Positions 56,379 to 64,000 of a stretch of DNA of 64,000 nucleotides are shown here, piece by piece. The notes beneath the pieces are model-generated. The model had not been told where the DNA came from, ran no database searches, and saw only the letters and a program-made list of their open reading frames with translations. Both the position numbers and the translations under genes were made by a program. Source of the stretch: Oceanicella actignis (GTDB lineage: Bacteria; Pseudomonadota; Alphaproteobacteria; Rhodobacterales; Rhodobacteraceae); the NCBI RefSeq assembly GCF_008124525.1, contig NZ_VNHJ01000001.1, positions 186,001-250,000 on the forward strand. The letters are read 5' to 3'. Position 1 is the first letter of the stretch; every line of letters begins with the position of its first letter.

Positions 56379-57779
56379 TCAGCCCCGGCCGCGCAGCGCG
56401 CGCGCGGCGCGCTCGAGCGCGGCGCGCAGAACGGGTGCGCGGCCCGGCTTGTTCTCTTGCCGGCCGCGGGCCAGCGCCAGCGCGTCGTCGGGCACGTCGC
56501 GCGTGATCGTCGAGCCGGCGGCCACGATCGCCCCGCGCCCCACCCGCACCGGCGCCACCAGCGCCGCGTTCGATCCCACGAACGCCTCTTCGCCGATTTC
56601 GGTGCGGTGCTTGGCGAAGCCGTCATAGTTGCAGGTGATGGTCCCCGCGCCGACATTGGCGCGCGCGCCCACATGCGCGTCGCCCAGATAGGTCAGATGC
56701 GCGGCCTTGGCGCCTTCCTCGAGGATGGCGTTCTTGATCTCGACGAAGTTGCCCACCCGCGCGTCGGGGCCGATCTCGGCGCCGCCGCGCAGCCGCGCGA
56801 AGGGGCCGACCGAGGCGCCGGCCGAGACGTGGCAATCCTCGAGATGCGAGAAGGCGCGGATGCGCGCGCCCGTCTCGGCGGTCACGCCCGGGCCGAAGAC
56901 GACGTTCGGCTCGACCACGCAATCGCGCCCCAGCACCGTGTCATGGGCGAAGAACACCGTCTCGGGGGCGACGAGCGTCACCCCGTCGGCCAGCGCGGCG
57001 GCGCGCATGCGCGCCTGGAAGGCGGCCTCGGCGCGCGCGAGGTCGTCGCGCGCGTTCACGCCCAGCGTCTCGGCCTCGGGGCACAGCTCGACCGCGACCG
57101 CGCCGCCCTGGGCGCGCAGCAGGGCGACGATGTCGGTCAGGTAGTATTCGCCCTTGGCGTTGTCGGCGCGCACCTGGGCCAGCAGCGCCGGCAGGCGCGC
57201 CGCGTCCACGCACATCACGCCCGAGTTGCACAGCCGCACGGCCAGCTCGTCCGGGCCGGCCTCGCGCGCCTCGACGATGCGCTCGAGCGCGCCGTCGCGC
57301 ACGATCAGCCGGCCATAGGCGCCCGGGTCGGCGGCCTCGAAGCCCAGAACCACGGCCGCCGCCCCCTCGGCCCGGCGGGCGGCCATGGCGCGCAGCGTCT
57401 CGGGGCGGATGAGCGGCGTGTCGGCGTAAAGCACGAAGACGTCGCCCTCGAAGCCCTCGAGCGCGGGCAGCGCCTGGCGCACGGCGTGGGCGGTCCCCAG
57501 GCGCGGCTCCTGCACCGCCACGGCGATGTCGGGGCGCAGGTCGCGGGCGGCGCGCGTCACCTGGTCGGCGCCGGCGCCGACGACCAGCGCCATGCGCGCC
57601 GGCTCGAGCGCCTCGGCCGCCGCGATCACATGGGCCAGCATGGGCGCGCCGCCGATGGGGTGCAGCGCCTTGGGCAGGTCCGAATTCATGCGCGAGCCCT
57701 CGCCCGCCGCCAGGATGACGACGGCCGCGGGGCGGGGCGGGGCGGAGGGATCGGGGGCGGAAATGTCTCGACTTGTCAT
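56379..57779 (-). CDS. glmU: Bifunctional GlmU
   Basis: 466-residue bifunctional enzyme: C-terminal glucosamine-1-phosphate acetyltransferase and N-terminal UDP-GlcNAc pyrophosphorylase. The uridyltransferase motif is ILAAGEGSRMNSDLPKALHP near residue 22; YADTPLI and LCNSGVM follow. From about residue 250 a left-handed beta-helix of hexapeptide repeats runs to the end (for example NVGAGTITCNYDGFAKHRTE, catalytic His and Asn region). The start at 57779 is preferred because GAGG lies 7 bases upstream; the in-frame ATG at 57791 lacks a site. Divergent from gph with about 50 bases between, and operonic with glmS. Confidence 0.94.
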   Translation of the reverse strand: MTSRDISAPDPSAPPRPAAVVILAAGEGSRMNSDLPKALHPIGGAPMLAHVIAAAEALEPARMALVVGAGADQVTRAARDLRPDIAVAVQEPRLGTAHAVRQALPALEGFEGDVFVLYADTPLIRPETLRAMAARRAEGAAAVVLGFEAADPGAYGRLIVRDGALERIVEAREAGPDELAVRLCNSGVMCVDAARLPALLAQVRADNAKGEYYLTDIVALLRAQGGAVAVELCPEAETLGVNARDDLARAEAAFQARMRAAALADGVTLVAPETVFFAHDTVLGRDCVVEPNVVFGPGVTAETGARIRAFSHLEDCHVSAGASVGPFARLRGGAEIGPDARVGNFVEIKNAILEEGAKAAHLTYLGDAHVGARANVGAGTITCNYDGFAKHRTEIGEEAFVGSNAALVAPVRVGRGAIVAAGSTITRDVPDDALALARGRQENKPGRAPVLRAALERAARALRGRG

Positions 57780-57831
57780 GAGCCGCCTCATAGCACCATG
57801 CTTGGTGGGTAAAAAGACGAATGGCGGTCAG

Positions 57832-58575
57832 ATGTTGTTGCAGAATGTTGCGCCCGCTCGCGGGGCGGGGCGGCCGCGCTGCGCGGCTTTCGACCTGGAC
57901 GGAACGCTGGCCGACACCAGCGCCGACCTGCTGGGGGCCGCGAATGCGGCGCTGGCCGCGGCGGGGCGTGGGGCGCCGCTGGATCCAGGGCGCGACCAGG
58001 GGCTGGCCGGGCGTGGCGGGCGCGCCATGCTGACCGAGGGGCTGGCGCGCGCGGGGCTGGACCCGCGCCGCGCCGGCGCCGAGGCCGAGGCGCTGCTGCC
58101 GCGTTTCCTGGCGCTTTACGAGGCGCGGATCGCCGAGCGCACGCGCCTGTTTCCCGGCGTGGCCGAGGCGCTGGAGCGGCTTGCCGCCGCCGGCTGGGCG
58201 CTGGCCGTCTGCACCAACAAGCCCCAGCGCCTGGCCGAGCTGCTGCTGGCCGAGCTGGGGCTGGCGCGCCGCTTCGCCGCCGTTCTGGGCGCCGATGCGC
58301 TGCCGGTGCGCAAGCCCGACCCCGAACATCTGCGACAGACGGTGCTGCGCGCGGGCGGCGCGCTGCACTCGGCGGCGCTGGTGGGCGACACGGTCACCGA
58401 CCGCGAAACGGCCCGCGCCGCGGGCGTGCCTTGCGTGCTGGTCGATTTCGGGCTGTCGGCGGACGATCCGCGCGCCCTTGGGCCCGAGGCGATCGTGCGC
58501 GATTTCGCGGCCTTGCCCGCGACGCTCGAGCGCCTGGTCCCGGCGGCGGGGCAGGGGGCGCGCAATTCCTCTTGA
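57832..58575 (+). CDS. gph: Phosphoglycolate phosphatase
   Basis: 247-residue HAD-superfamily hydrolase. Motif I is CAAFDLDGTLADTSADLLGA near residue 18, motif II CTNKP near 124, the Lys in VRKPDPEHLRQT near 158 and motif IV LVGDTVTDRETARAAG near 182. It probably dephosphorylates 2-phosphoglycolate to glycolate. The start at 57832 puts the Asp nucleophile at the usual distance, though no strong Shine-Dalgarno site is seen. Divergent from glmU; its stop codon overlaps the -35 hexamer of the tRNA-Val promoter. Confidence 0.87.
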   Translation: MLLQNVAPARGAGRPRCAAFDLDGTLADTSADLLGAANAALAAAGRGAPLDPGRDQGLAGRGGRAMLTEGLARAGLDPRRAGAEAEALLPRFLALYEARIAERTRLFPGVAEALERLAAAGWALAVCTNKPQRLAELLLAELGLARRFAAVLGADALPVRKPDPEHLRQTVLRAGGALHSAALVGDTVTDRETARAAGVPCVLVDFGLSADDPRALGPEAIVRDFAALPATLERLVPAAGQGARNSS

Positions 58576-58600
58576 CCCCTTCGCCGCGTGCCAATATAGA
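58572..58600 (+). promoter_or_regulatory. Sigma70-type promoter of tRNA-Val
   Basis: TTGACC (58572-58577), exactly 17 bases, then TATAGA (58595-58600), ending 10 bases before the tRNA. This is the clearest housekeeping promoter in the window. The -35 hexamer overlaps the gph stop codon TGA at 58573-58575. Confidence 0.88.
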
Positions 58601-58610
58601 GCGCGTCACC

Positions 58611-58686
58611 GGGCGGTTAGCTCAGTTGGTAGAGCACAGTGTTCACATCGCTGGGGTCACTGGTTCGAGCCCAGTACCGCCCACCA
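58611..58686 (+). tRNA. tRNA-Val (anticodon CAC)
   Basis: A full cloverleaf can be drawn: acceptor GGGCGGT (58611-58617) with ACCGCCC (58676-58682), a D arm closed by GCTC/GAGC, anticodon stem CAGTG/CGCTG with loop TTCACAT giving anticodon CAC, and T arm ACTGG/CCAGT with loop TTCGAGC. Discriminator A is followed by an encoded CCA (58684-58686). It reads the valine codon GTG, the most useful valine codon in such GC-rich DNA. Its own promoter lies upstream and a terminator downstream. Confidence 0.97.
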
Positions 58687-58709
58687 TCTTCTCTCTCTTG
58701 AGCCTTCTC

Positions 58710-58753
58710 GACGGCGCGCGGCGCGGCCATCGCGCCGCGCCCGCCGTCCTTTT
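58710..58753 (+). terminator. Intrinsic terminator after tRNA-Val
   Basis: GACGGC then CGCGGCGCG pair with CGCGCCGCG and GCCGTC (58710-58748) with a small internal bulge and the loop GCCAT, followed by CTTTT (58749-58753). A strong stem that fits termination of the single-tRNA transcript. Confidence 0.85.
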
Positions 58754-58852
58754 CCGCCTGCGGCCGGCGCGCCCGCCCCGCCGCGGGTCGTCCCGCCGCG
58801 GACCGGGCCGCGCGGGCCGCGCGGGGCGCGTGGGGCGGGCCGCCGGGGCCGC

Positions 58853-59437
58853 TCAGGCGGCCGATTCGGCCTGCCGCGCCGGCGTCCAGGCGAATTTCTC
58901 GAAGCGCTTGTCCATGGGCGTGCGGGCGATGCGGTTGGTGTAGTTCGACATCACCTTCTGCGCATAGCCCAGGATCACCTCGAGGATCTGGCGGCGCGTG
59001 AAGCCGGCGTCGAGGAAGGCCTGGATGTCCTCGTCGGACAGATCGCCGCGCTGGCGCACGACCTTGAGCGTGAACTGGCGCAGCGCCTCGAGCCGGGGGT
59101 CGGACAGGGCTTCGCCGTTGCGCAGCGCCTCGACCAGCGCGTCGTCGACGCCCATGCCCTTGGCGATCAGGGTGTGGGCGGGCACGCAGTAATGGCACTG
59201 ATTCTCGACGTTCACGGTCTGCCAGACGACCGTCAGCTCGTCCTTGTCGAAGCTCGAATTCAGGAACAGCTCGTGCAGCTTCTGATAGCCTTCGAGCAGG
59301 CCGGGCGCCTCGGCCATCACGGCGTGCAGGCCGGGGATCGAGCCGAAGGCCGCCTTCGAGCGCGCCAGCAGCGGCTTGCTCTCTTCGGGGGCGGTGGTCT
59401 CGTCATGCTGGGTGAAACCGCGTTCGGTCACGTTCAT
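58853..59437 (-). CDS. AhpD-like carboxymuconolactone decarboxylase family protein
   Basis: 194-residue AhpD-fold protein. The redox motif is ENQCHYCVPAHT near residue 78 (Glu, Cys-x2-Cys and His), the set used by alkylhydroperoxidase AhpD-type enzymes. The surrounding LTVVWQTVNVE and FTLKVVRQRGDLSDEDIQAF fit the carboxymuconolactone decarboxylase superfamily. Likely a peroxide- or electrophile-detoxifying oxidoreductase. AGGAG is 8 bases upstream of the ATG. It is divergent from a TetR gene, with two palindromes between them that probably control it. Confidence 0.85.
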   Translation of the reverse strand: MNVTERGFTQHDETTAPEESKPLLARSKAAFGSIPGLHAVMAEAPGLLEGYQKLHELFLNSSFDKDELTVVWQTVNVENQCHYCVPAHTLIAKGMGVDDALVEALRNGEALSDPRLEALRQFTLKVVRQRGDLSDEDIQAFLDAGFTRRQILEVILGYAQKVMSNYTNRIARTPMDKRFEKFAWTPARQAESAA

Positions 59438-59496
59438 TCTCGGTCTCCTCGAGGTTGCGCCGGTCCTTGCGCCGGCGAGACGGAAGATGGGCGCAT

Positions 59497-59512
59497 TTGA
59501 GCGATCGCTCAA
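59497..59512. promoter_or_regulatory. TetR operator palindrome 1
   Basis: TTGAGCGATCGCTCAA is a perfect 16-base palindrome located 60 bases upstream of the AhpD-like gene start. Together with the near-identical palindrome at 59521 it is the obvious binding site of the divergently encoded TetR protein. Confidence 0.85.
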
Positions 59513-59520
59513 TGGGTAAT

Positions 59521-59536
59521 TTGAGCGATCACTCAA
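59521..59536. promoter_or_regulatory. TetR operator palindrome 2
   Basis: TTGAGCGATCACTCAA differs from palindrome 1 at one position and is centred 24 bases from it, about two helical turns, so two TetR dimers could bind the same face of the DNA. It lies 41 bases before the TetR start. Confidence 0.83.
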
Positions 59537-59576
59537 ACGTGATCTCTTCCCCGCGACAGCGGCCGCGCCATGTCCT

Positions 59577-60242
59577 ATGATGCGCAGCATGAGACGAGCC
59601 CCCCCATATGACCGCGACAAGGCGCTGGACGCGGCGACCGAGCTTTTCTGGCGCAAGGGCTATCACGCCACCTCGCTCAAGGATCTGGAGGCGGCGCTGG
59701 GCATGAAGCCCGGCAGCATCTACGCCGCCTTCAAGAGCAAGGAGGCGCTGTTCCTGGCCTGTCTGGACCGCTACGCCCGGCGCTCGCGCGAGGCGCTGCG
59801 CGCGCAGCTCGGGCGCGGGGGGTCGATGCTGGCGGCGCTGGCCGATCACCTGCGCACCCATGCCCGCCAGAACCCCGGCGGGGCCGAGGCGCGCGCCTGC
59901 ATGATCGTCAAGACCATGCTCGAGGCCACGCCGGACGAATCGCGCCTGGCGGCCGGCGCGCGCGCACATTTCGAGCAGATGCGCGCCGAATTCGCCGCCG
60001 CCTTCGAGCGCGCCCGCGCGATGGGCGAGCTGGCGCCGGACGCGGATCCGGCGCTGTTGGCCGCGCGCTACCAGGCGGCGTTGACGGCGCTGCGCGTCGA
60101 GGCCCATCGCGGCGCGGCCGCCGACGAGCTGGCGGCGCTGGCCGAATCCCTGGCGCAGGAGGTCGAGCGCCTGCGCGTCGCCCCCGGGCCGGCGCGCGCC
60201 GCGGCCGCCGAGGCGCCGCGCGCCGCCCAGCCCGCCGGCTGA
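59577..60242 (+). CDS. TetR family repressor
   Basis: 221-residue TetR-type regulator. The DNA-binding helix-turn-helix spans about residues 14-60 ([20 protein letters not shown] followed by [20 protein letters not shown]). The rest is the all-helical ligand domain with [12 protein letters not shown] near residue 108 and an Ala/Pro-rich tail. It probably represses itself and the divergent AhpD-like gene through the twin palindromes. The inducer is unknown; a reactive electrophile or peroxide would fit the target. The start at 59577 or the in-frame ATG at 59589 are both possible; neither has a strong ribosome site. Confidence 0.88.
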   Translation: MMRSMRRAPPYDRDKALDAATELFWRKGYHATSLKDLEAALGMKPGSIYAAFKSKEALFLACLDRYARRSREALRAQLGRGGSMLAALADHLRTHARQNPGGAEARACMIVKTMLEATPDESRLAAGARAHFEQMRAEFAAAFERARAMGELAPDADPALLAARYQAALTALRVEAHRGAAADELAALAESLAQEVERLRVAPGPARAAAAEAPRAAQPAG

Positions 60243-60637
60243 GGCCCCCCGCCGCCGCCGAGGCGCCGCGCTCCTCGACGCCCTGCGCCGACGGCTCGTC
60301 GCCGTGCCGGCGGCCGGTCCGATCGTCGGCCCGTTTGCCAGGCGGCGCGGCGTCATGCGTCGCTTGCCCCCGCGCCCGGCCCGATGGGCGCGGCGCCCGA
60401 TGATCCCCGCCTTCGCCGCCTGCGCTCCGTCTCTCCGACCGGCGCTGGCTTGCGCCCCGTCCGCGTCCCGTTCGGCGCCCGTCGAGAAGCACCCGGGCGC
60501 GCCTCGCGGCCCCCGCAAGGCCGCCTTGCGCGCGCCGCGCTTGGCAAGGGGGCGCGCGGCGTGTATCGCGGGGCCCACAAGAACGGGCCCGGCGGCGCAG
60601 GCGGCCGCGGCGCCGGTCATCCCCCGAAGGACATGGC
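60243..60637. other. Gap between tetR and sulP
   Basis: GC-rich sequence with no gene, RNA or clear terminator recognised. The end contains GAAGGA (60626-60631), the ribosome site of the SulP gene. Confidence 0.5.
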
Positions 60638-62176
60638 ATGAGCAGCTCCGCTCGGCGCGCCGAGCGGTCAAGGACGGAATTTTCCATGATCTCGATCGAA
60701 CGATACCGCGAAGAGTGGTTTGGCAACGTGCGCGGCGATCTGATGGCCGGGCTGGTGGTGGCGCTGGCGCTGATCCCCGAGGCGATCGCCTTCTCGATCA
60801 TCGCGGGGGTGGATCCCAAGGTCGGCCTTTACGCCAGCTTCTCGATCGCGGTGCTGATCGCCTTCGTGGGCGGCCGGCCGGGCATGATCTCGGCCGCCAC
60901 GGCGGCGACGGCGGTGCTGATGGTCACGCTGGTGCGCGAGCATGGGCTGCAATACCTGCTGGCGGCGACGGTGCTGGCGGGGCTGATCCAGATCGCGGCG
61001 GGGCTGCTGAAGCTGGGCTTCGTGATGCGCTATGTCTCGCGCTCGGTGATGACGGGGTTCGTCAACGCGCTGGCCATCCTCATCTTCCTCGCCCAGCTGC
61101 CCGAGCTGGACCCGGCGCGCGTGCCGTGGCCGACCTATCCGATGGCGGCGGCGGGGCTGGCGATCATCTACCTGTTCCCGCGGCTGACGCGCGCCGTGCC
61201 CTCGCCGCTGGTGGCGATCGTGGCGCTGACGGCGGCGACGATGGCCTTCGGCTGGGACGTGCGCACCGTCGGCGACATGGGCGCGCTGCCCGACACGCTG
61301 CCGGTGTTCCTGATCCCGGACATTCCGCCGACGCTCGAGACGCTGGGCATCATCGCCCCCTATTCGCTGGCGGTGGCCGCGGTGGGGCTGCTCGAGAGCA
61401 TGATGACGCAGAACATCGTCGACGAGCTGACCGACACGCGCTCGGACCGCAATCAGGAGTGCATCGGCCAGGGCCTGGCCAACGCCGCCACCGGCTTCAT
61501 CGGCGGCATGGCCGGCTGCGCGATGATCGGCCAGTCCATCATCAACGTCAAATCGGGCGGGCGCGGGCGGCTGTCGACCTTCGTCGCGGGGTTGGCGCTG
61601 CTGGTGCTGGTGGTGTTCCTGGGCGACTGGGTGGCGCGCATTCCCATGCCCGCGCTGGTGGCGATCATGATCATGGTGTCGATCGGCACCTTCTCGTGGT
61701 CCTCGATCAAGGCGCTGCGCACGCATCCGCGCTCGTCCTCGATCGTCATGCTCGCCACGGTCGCGACGGTGGTCTTCACCCACAACCTGGCCATCGGCGT
61801 GCTGACCGGCGTGCTCTTGTCGGGCATCTTCTTCGCGGGCAAGATCGCGCAGCTGTTCAACGTGCGCTCGCAGCTGTCGCGCGACGGGCGCGAGCGCACC
61901 TACGTCGTCGAGGGGCAGCTGTTCTACGGCTCGGTCGAGGATTTCATGAACGCCTTCGACTTCCGCGAGGTTCTGGACCGCGTCGTCATCGATCTGAGCC
62001 GCGCGCATATCTGGGACATCTCCAGCGTGCAGGCGCTGGACATGGCCGTCCTGCGCTTCCGGCGCGAGGGCGCCGAGGTCGAGGTCGTCGGCCTGAACGA
62101 AGCCAGCGAGACCCTGGTCGACAAGCTGGCCATCCATGACAAGCCCGGCGCGCTCGACGCCCTGCCGGTCCACTGA
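60638..62176 (+). CDS. SulP-family anion transporter with STAS domain
   Basis: 512-residue inner-membrane transporter. The SulP core spans about residues 25-390 with some eleven to fourteen hydrophobic segments; it opens [20 protein letters not shown], and the segment [20 protein letters not shown] near 250 is typical of the bacterial branch. A cytosolic STAS domain follows from about 415 ([20 protein letters not shown]). Substrates of the family include sulfate, bicarbonate and dicarboxylates; not decidable here. GAAGGA is 6 bases before the ATG at 60638; 60686 (MISIERYRE) is an alternative. It precedes a universal stress protein gene by 16 bases. Confidence 0.9.
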   Translation: MSSSARRAERSRTEFSMISIERYREEWFGNVRGDLMAGLVVALALIPEAIAFSIIAGVDPKVGLYASFSIAVLIAFVGGRPGMISAATAATAVLMVTLVREHGLQYLLAATVLAGLIQIAAGLLKLGFVMRYVSRSVMTGFVNALAILIFLAQLPELDPARVPWPTYPMAAAGLAIIYLFPRLTRAVPSPLVAIVALTAATMAFGWDVRTVGDMGALPDTLPVFLIPDIPPTLETLGIIAPYSLAVAAVGLLESMMTQNIVDELTDTRSDRNQECIGQGLANAATGFIGGMAGCAMIGQSIINVKSGGRGRLSTFVAGLALLVLVVFLGDWVARIPMPALVAIMIMVSIGTFSWSSIKALRTHPRSSSIVMLATVATVVFTHNLAIGVLTGVLLSGIFFAGKIAQLFNVRSQLSRDGRERTYVVEGQLFYGSVEDFMNAFDFREVLDRVVIDLSRAHIWDISSVQALDMAVLRFRREGAEVEVVGLNEASETLVDKLAIHDKPGALDALPVH

Positions 62177-62192
62177 GGAAGGAGGCGCCCCC

Positions 62193-63083
62193 ATGTCCGA
62201 AGCTCCCGACGCTCCCCAAGCCCCCGACGCGCCGCGCAAGCTGGTGGCGCTGGTCGACGGTTCGATCTACTCGGCCTCGGTCTGCGATCATGCGGCCTGG
62301 GCGGCGCGGCGTGCGGGCCTGGCGGTCGAGCTGGTGCATGTGCTGCCGCGCCCCGAGGCGCCCGAGCGGCGCGATCTGTCGGGCGCCATCCGCCTTGGCG
62401 CGCGCAGCGCGCTGCTTGCCGAGCTGGCCGAGCTGGACGCCCGCCGGGCGCGGCTGATGAGCCGCCGCGGCCGCGCCATTCTGGACGACGCGCTGGCCAT
62501 TCTGGCGCGCGACGGCGTGACCGACGCCAGCGCGCGGCTGCTGCAGGGCGACCTGGTCGAGGCGGTGGCCGACGCCGAGGCGCATGCGCGCATGATCGTG
62601 ATCGGCAAACGCGGCGAGGCGGCCGATTTCGCCAAGGGCCATCTGGGCTCGAATCTCGAGCGCGTGGCGCGCGCCAGCCGCCGGCCGGTCCTGGTCGCCT
62701 CGCGCGCCTTCCGCCCCATCGCGCGGGTGCTGGTCGCCCATGACGGCGGCGCCGTGGCCGAGGCCGCGGTCGAGCGCATGGCGCGCGATCCGCTCTTCGC
62801 GGGGCTCGAGGCGCATGTGGTCCATGTCGGCGCCGACGCGCCGTCCATGCGCCGGATGATCGAGGGCGCGGCGGCGCTGCTGGCCGATGCCGGGCTGAAG
62901 GCCCGTGCCGAGCTGCTGCCCGGCCAGCCCGAAGCCGTTCTGGGCAAGCTGGTCGAAGAGCGCGGCTTCGATCTGGTGGTGATGGGCGCCTATGGCCACA
63001 GCCGCATCCGCAGCCTGCTTCTGGGCTCGACCACGGCCGAGATGATCCGCTCTTGCAAGGCGCCGATCCTTTTGATGCGGTAG
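62193..63083 (+). CDS. Tandem universal stress protein
   Basis: 296-residue protein with two UspA-type domains (about residues 16-165 and 168-296). The second carries the ATP-binding signature VVMGAYGHSRIRSLLLGSTT (G-x2-G-x9-G-S/T); the first has the partly degenerate MIVIGKRGEAADFAKGHLGS. AAGGAGG at 62179-62185 is 7 bases before the ATG. Its close coupling to the SulP transporter suggests that it responds to, or regulates, transport, as Usp partners sometimes do; this is inference. Confidence 0.88.
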   Translation: MSEAPDAPQAPDAPRKLVALVDGSIYSASVCDHAAWAARRAGLAVELVHVLPRPEAPERRDLSGAIRLGARSALLAELAELDARRARLMSRRGRAILDDALAILARDGVTDASARLLQGDLVEAVADAEAHARMIVIGKRGEAADFAKGHLGSNLERVARASRRPVLVASRAFRPIARVLVAHDGGAVAEAAVERMARDPLFAGLEAHVVHVGADAPSMRRMIEGAAALLADAGLKARAELLPGQPEAVLGKLVEERGFDLVVMGAYGHSRIRSLLLGSTTAEMIRSCKAPILLMR

Positions 63084-63087
63084 GGGC

Positions 63088-63441
63088 ATGTCCGCCTGCG
63101 AACCCGATCCCGAAGAGCTCCGGCGCCGCTTCCTGCCCCGCCTGCAGGCCGAGCGCGCGGCGCTTGCGCAGGCCTCGCAATCGACCGAGGCCGACCGCCG
63201 CCCCGTCGAGCTGGACCAGCAGAGCGTGGGGCGCCTGTCGCGCATGGACGCCATGCAGCAGCAGGCCATGGCCCGCGCGCAGGAGGCCCGCCGGCGCGCG
63301 CGCATCCGCGCCCTCGACGCCGCGATCCGGCGCATCGGGACCGAGGATTACGGCTGGTGCGATTCGTGCGGCGAGTTCATCGGCGAAGAGCGTCTGGCCC
63401 TTGATCCCGCGCTGACGCGCTGCCGCGCCTGCGCGCGCTGA
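63088..63441 (+). CDS. DksA/TraR-type zinc finger protein
   Basis: 117-residue member of the TraR/DksA family. An N-terminal coiled-coil-like region rich in Arg, Gln and Ala (residues 10-80) is followed by a four-cysteine zinc finger: Cys91-x2-Cys94 (WCDSCGEFI) and Cys112-x2-Cys115 (RCRACAR). Short relatives bind the RNA polymerase secondary channel; whether this one does is unknown. It starts 4 bases after the stress-protein stop with GGGG as the only ribosome site. Confidence 0.83.
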   Translation: MSACEPDPEELRRRFLPRLQAERAALAQASQSTEADRRPVELDQQSVGRLSRMDAMQQQAMARAQEARRRARIRALDAAIRRIGTEDYGWCDSCGEFIGEERLALDPALTRCRACAR

Positions 63442-63628
63442 GGCCGGCGCGGGCCGGGCGCTGCGGCTCGGCCCCTGCGCGCGCCCTCTGCGCCGCCCCC
63501 TGACCGCCGCCCCCTGACCGCCCCGCCTTCGGCGCCCCTTGCCTGCAAGGGCGGCGGCGCGCGCCCGGGCCGCCGCCGCGCCCGCCGCCTCTCGCGCTTT
63601 CGTGACCGCCCGGCATGCGCATCGGGGC

Positions 63629-63659
63629 TTGAGCCTGTAGCGGCTACAGGGCGTAGCGT
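63629..63659 (+). promoter_or_regulatory. MerR-type promoter/operator
   Basis: TTGAGC (63629-63634) and TAGCGT (63654-63659) are separated by 19 bases, the overlong spacer typical of MerR-regulated promoters. Within the spacer CCTGTAG (63634-63640) and CTACAGG (63644-63650) form a perfect dyad with a 3-base centre. A metal-sensing MerR-family activator would twist this spacer. It lies 60 bases before merF; the regulator gene is not in the window. Confidence 0.85.
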
Positions 63660-63718
63660 GGCGCACATGGCCGGGAAGGTTGCGGGCCGACCGGCGGCCC
63701 CGAAGCAAGGATCACGCG

Positions 63719-63961
63719 ATGACGCAAGGGACGAACAGGGATCGAAGGCTGCTGGCCGTCGGTGCGGTCGGAACCGCCGTGGCGGCGCTGTGCTGCTTCA
63801 CGCCGCTTCTGGTCGTGGCGCTGGGGGCGCTGGGCCTTTCGGCGGCGCTTGGCTGGCTCGACTACGTGCTGTTGCCCGCATTGGCCTTCTTCGTCGCGCT
63901 GACGGTCTACGCGCTGCTTCGCGCGCGCCGGCGCAAGGCGCCGGAAGGGGGCGGACGTTGA
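63719..63961 (+). CDS. merF: Mercury transport protein MerF
   Basis: 80-residue two-helix inner-membrane protein of the MerF family that moves Hg(II) into the cell for reduction. The first helix holds the vicinal pair Cys25-Cys26 in VAALCCFTPLLVVALGALGL, followed by WLDYVLLPALAFFVALTVYA as the second helix. Known MerF has a second Cys pair in its C-terminal tail; this copy ends RKAPEGGGR without it. AAGGA is 7 bases before the ATG. It is under the MerR-type promoter upstream. Confidence 0.82.
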   Translation: MTQGTNRDRRLLAVGAVGTAVAALCCFTPLLVVALGALGLSAALGWLDYVLLPALAFFVALTVYALLRARRRKAPEGGGR

Positions 63962-64000
63962 GCGCCGATTGCTGCGCGCGGGGGGACGACGCGTTCGATC
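63958..64000 (+). CDS. Start of an open frame, cut by window end
   Basis: Overlapping the merF stop, a TTG at 63958 opens a frame reading (M)SADCCARGDDAFD to the window edge. Either it is the N-terminus of the next metal-response protein (a Cys-Cys pair close to the start suits a metal transporter), or the Cys pair is the missing MerF tail displaced by a frameshift. Too little sequence to decide. Confidence 0.3.
   Translation, partial: MSADCCARGDDAFD

Noticed and set aside
54603-57812. A 1069-codon plus-strand frame opposite glmS and glmU
   Set aside because: Runs antisense through two unmistakable genes and has low-complexity composition.
58611-58686. tRNA-Val as an integration (attachment) site for a mobile element
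   Set aside because: No integrase gene and no repeated 3' tRNA end was found on either side.

Overview
The window reads as chromosomal DNA of a very GC-rich alphaproteobacterium, most probably of the order Rhodobacterales. The evidence is gene content and order: a glpDSTPQUV-K glycerol uptake operon of the rhizobial/rhodobacterial type, L-malyl-CoA/beta-methylmalyl-CoA lyase of the ethylmalonyl-CoA pathway, a TAXI-type TRAP transporter, a DgcN/DgcA D-glutamate operon, OpgC and OpgH, a gph / glmU-glmS block, and a def-def-like-fmt block. No rRNA, CRISPR array, prophage or intact insertion sequence is visible. Translation initiation mostly uses clear Shine-Dalgarno sites, and ATGA overlaps link operon genes. 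The high GC content makes almost every frame open, so the many long antisense frames carry no weight.

Layout. 0.5-5.4 kb: an acyl-CoA synthetase, the protein AMPylase SelO, and a pair of TadE-like pilus proteins on the minus strand. 5.6-15.2 kb: the glycerol regulon, with a DeoR-type repeated operator, glpD, two ABC ATPases, two permeases, glpU, the binding protein and, after a terminator, glpK. 15.6-18.7 kb: a cobyrinate diamide synthase, a metallophosphoesterase and a membrane carrier. 18.8-21.7 kb (minus): an FCD regulator, a DUF302 protein and a YeeE/YedE-type sulfur transporter. 21.8-26.2 kb: a TPR protein, OpgC, a RibD-like reductase and a cytochrome b561. 26.4-29.7 kb (minus): a translationally coupled four-gene cluster (dehydrogenase, PTPS-like protein, GT4 glycosyltransferase, methyltransferase), which is the best candidate in the window for an undescribed biosynthetic pathway. 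29.7-32.3 kb: OpgH with long low-complexity ends.

32.7-35.5 kb: D-glutamate catabolism (dgcN, dgcA, D-amino acid aminotransferase). 35.7-37.4 kb: a fused ATP sulfurylase/APS kinase. 37.5-38.0 kb: an unusual AT-rich island with a CtrA-type site and a minus-strand terminator. 38.0-43.2 kb: TAXI TRAP transporter plus a second acyl-CoA synthetase, a probable carboxylate uptake-and-activation operon. 43.9-47.6 kb: a zinc-ribbon membrane protein divergent from ftsE-ftsX-plsC. 48.2-54.5 kb: mcl1, a GNAT protein, a PatB-type lyase, def, a catalytically dead def paralogue, fmt and a lipoprotein. 54.5-58.6 kb: glmS-glmU divergent from gph. 58.6 kb: tRNA-Val(CAC) with its own promoter and terminator. 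58.8-60.2 kb: an AhpD-like protein and a TetR repressor around twin palindromes. 60.6-63.4 kb: a SulP transporter, a tandem universal stress protein and a DksA-type zinc finger. 63.6-64.0 kb: a MerR-type promoter followed by merF and the first codons of a further frame cut by the window end.

Themes: glycerol and C2/C3 carbon use, osmoregulated periplasmic glucans, cell-wall precursor supply, formyl-methionine metabolism and metal response. The most checkable oddities are the PTPS-like protein without its catalytic Cys, His and one zinc ligand, the asymmetric GlpS/GlpT ATPase pair, the peptide deformylase pseudoenzyme, and the AT-rich island.
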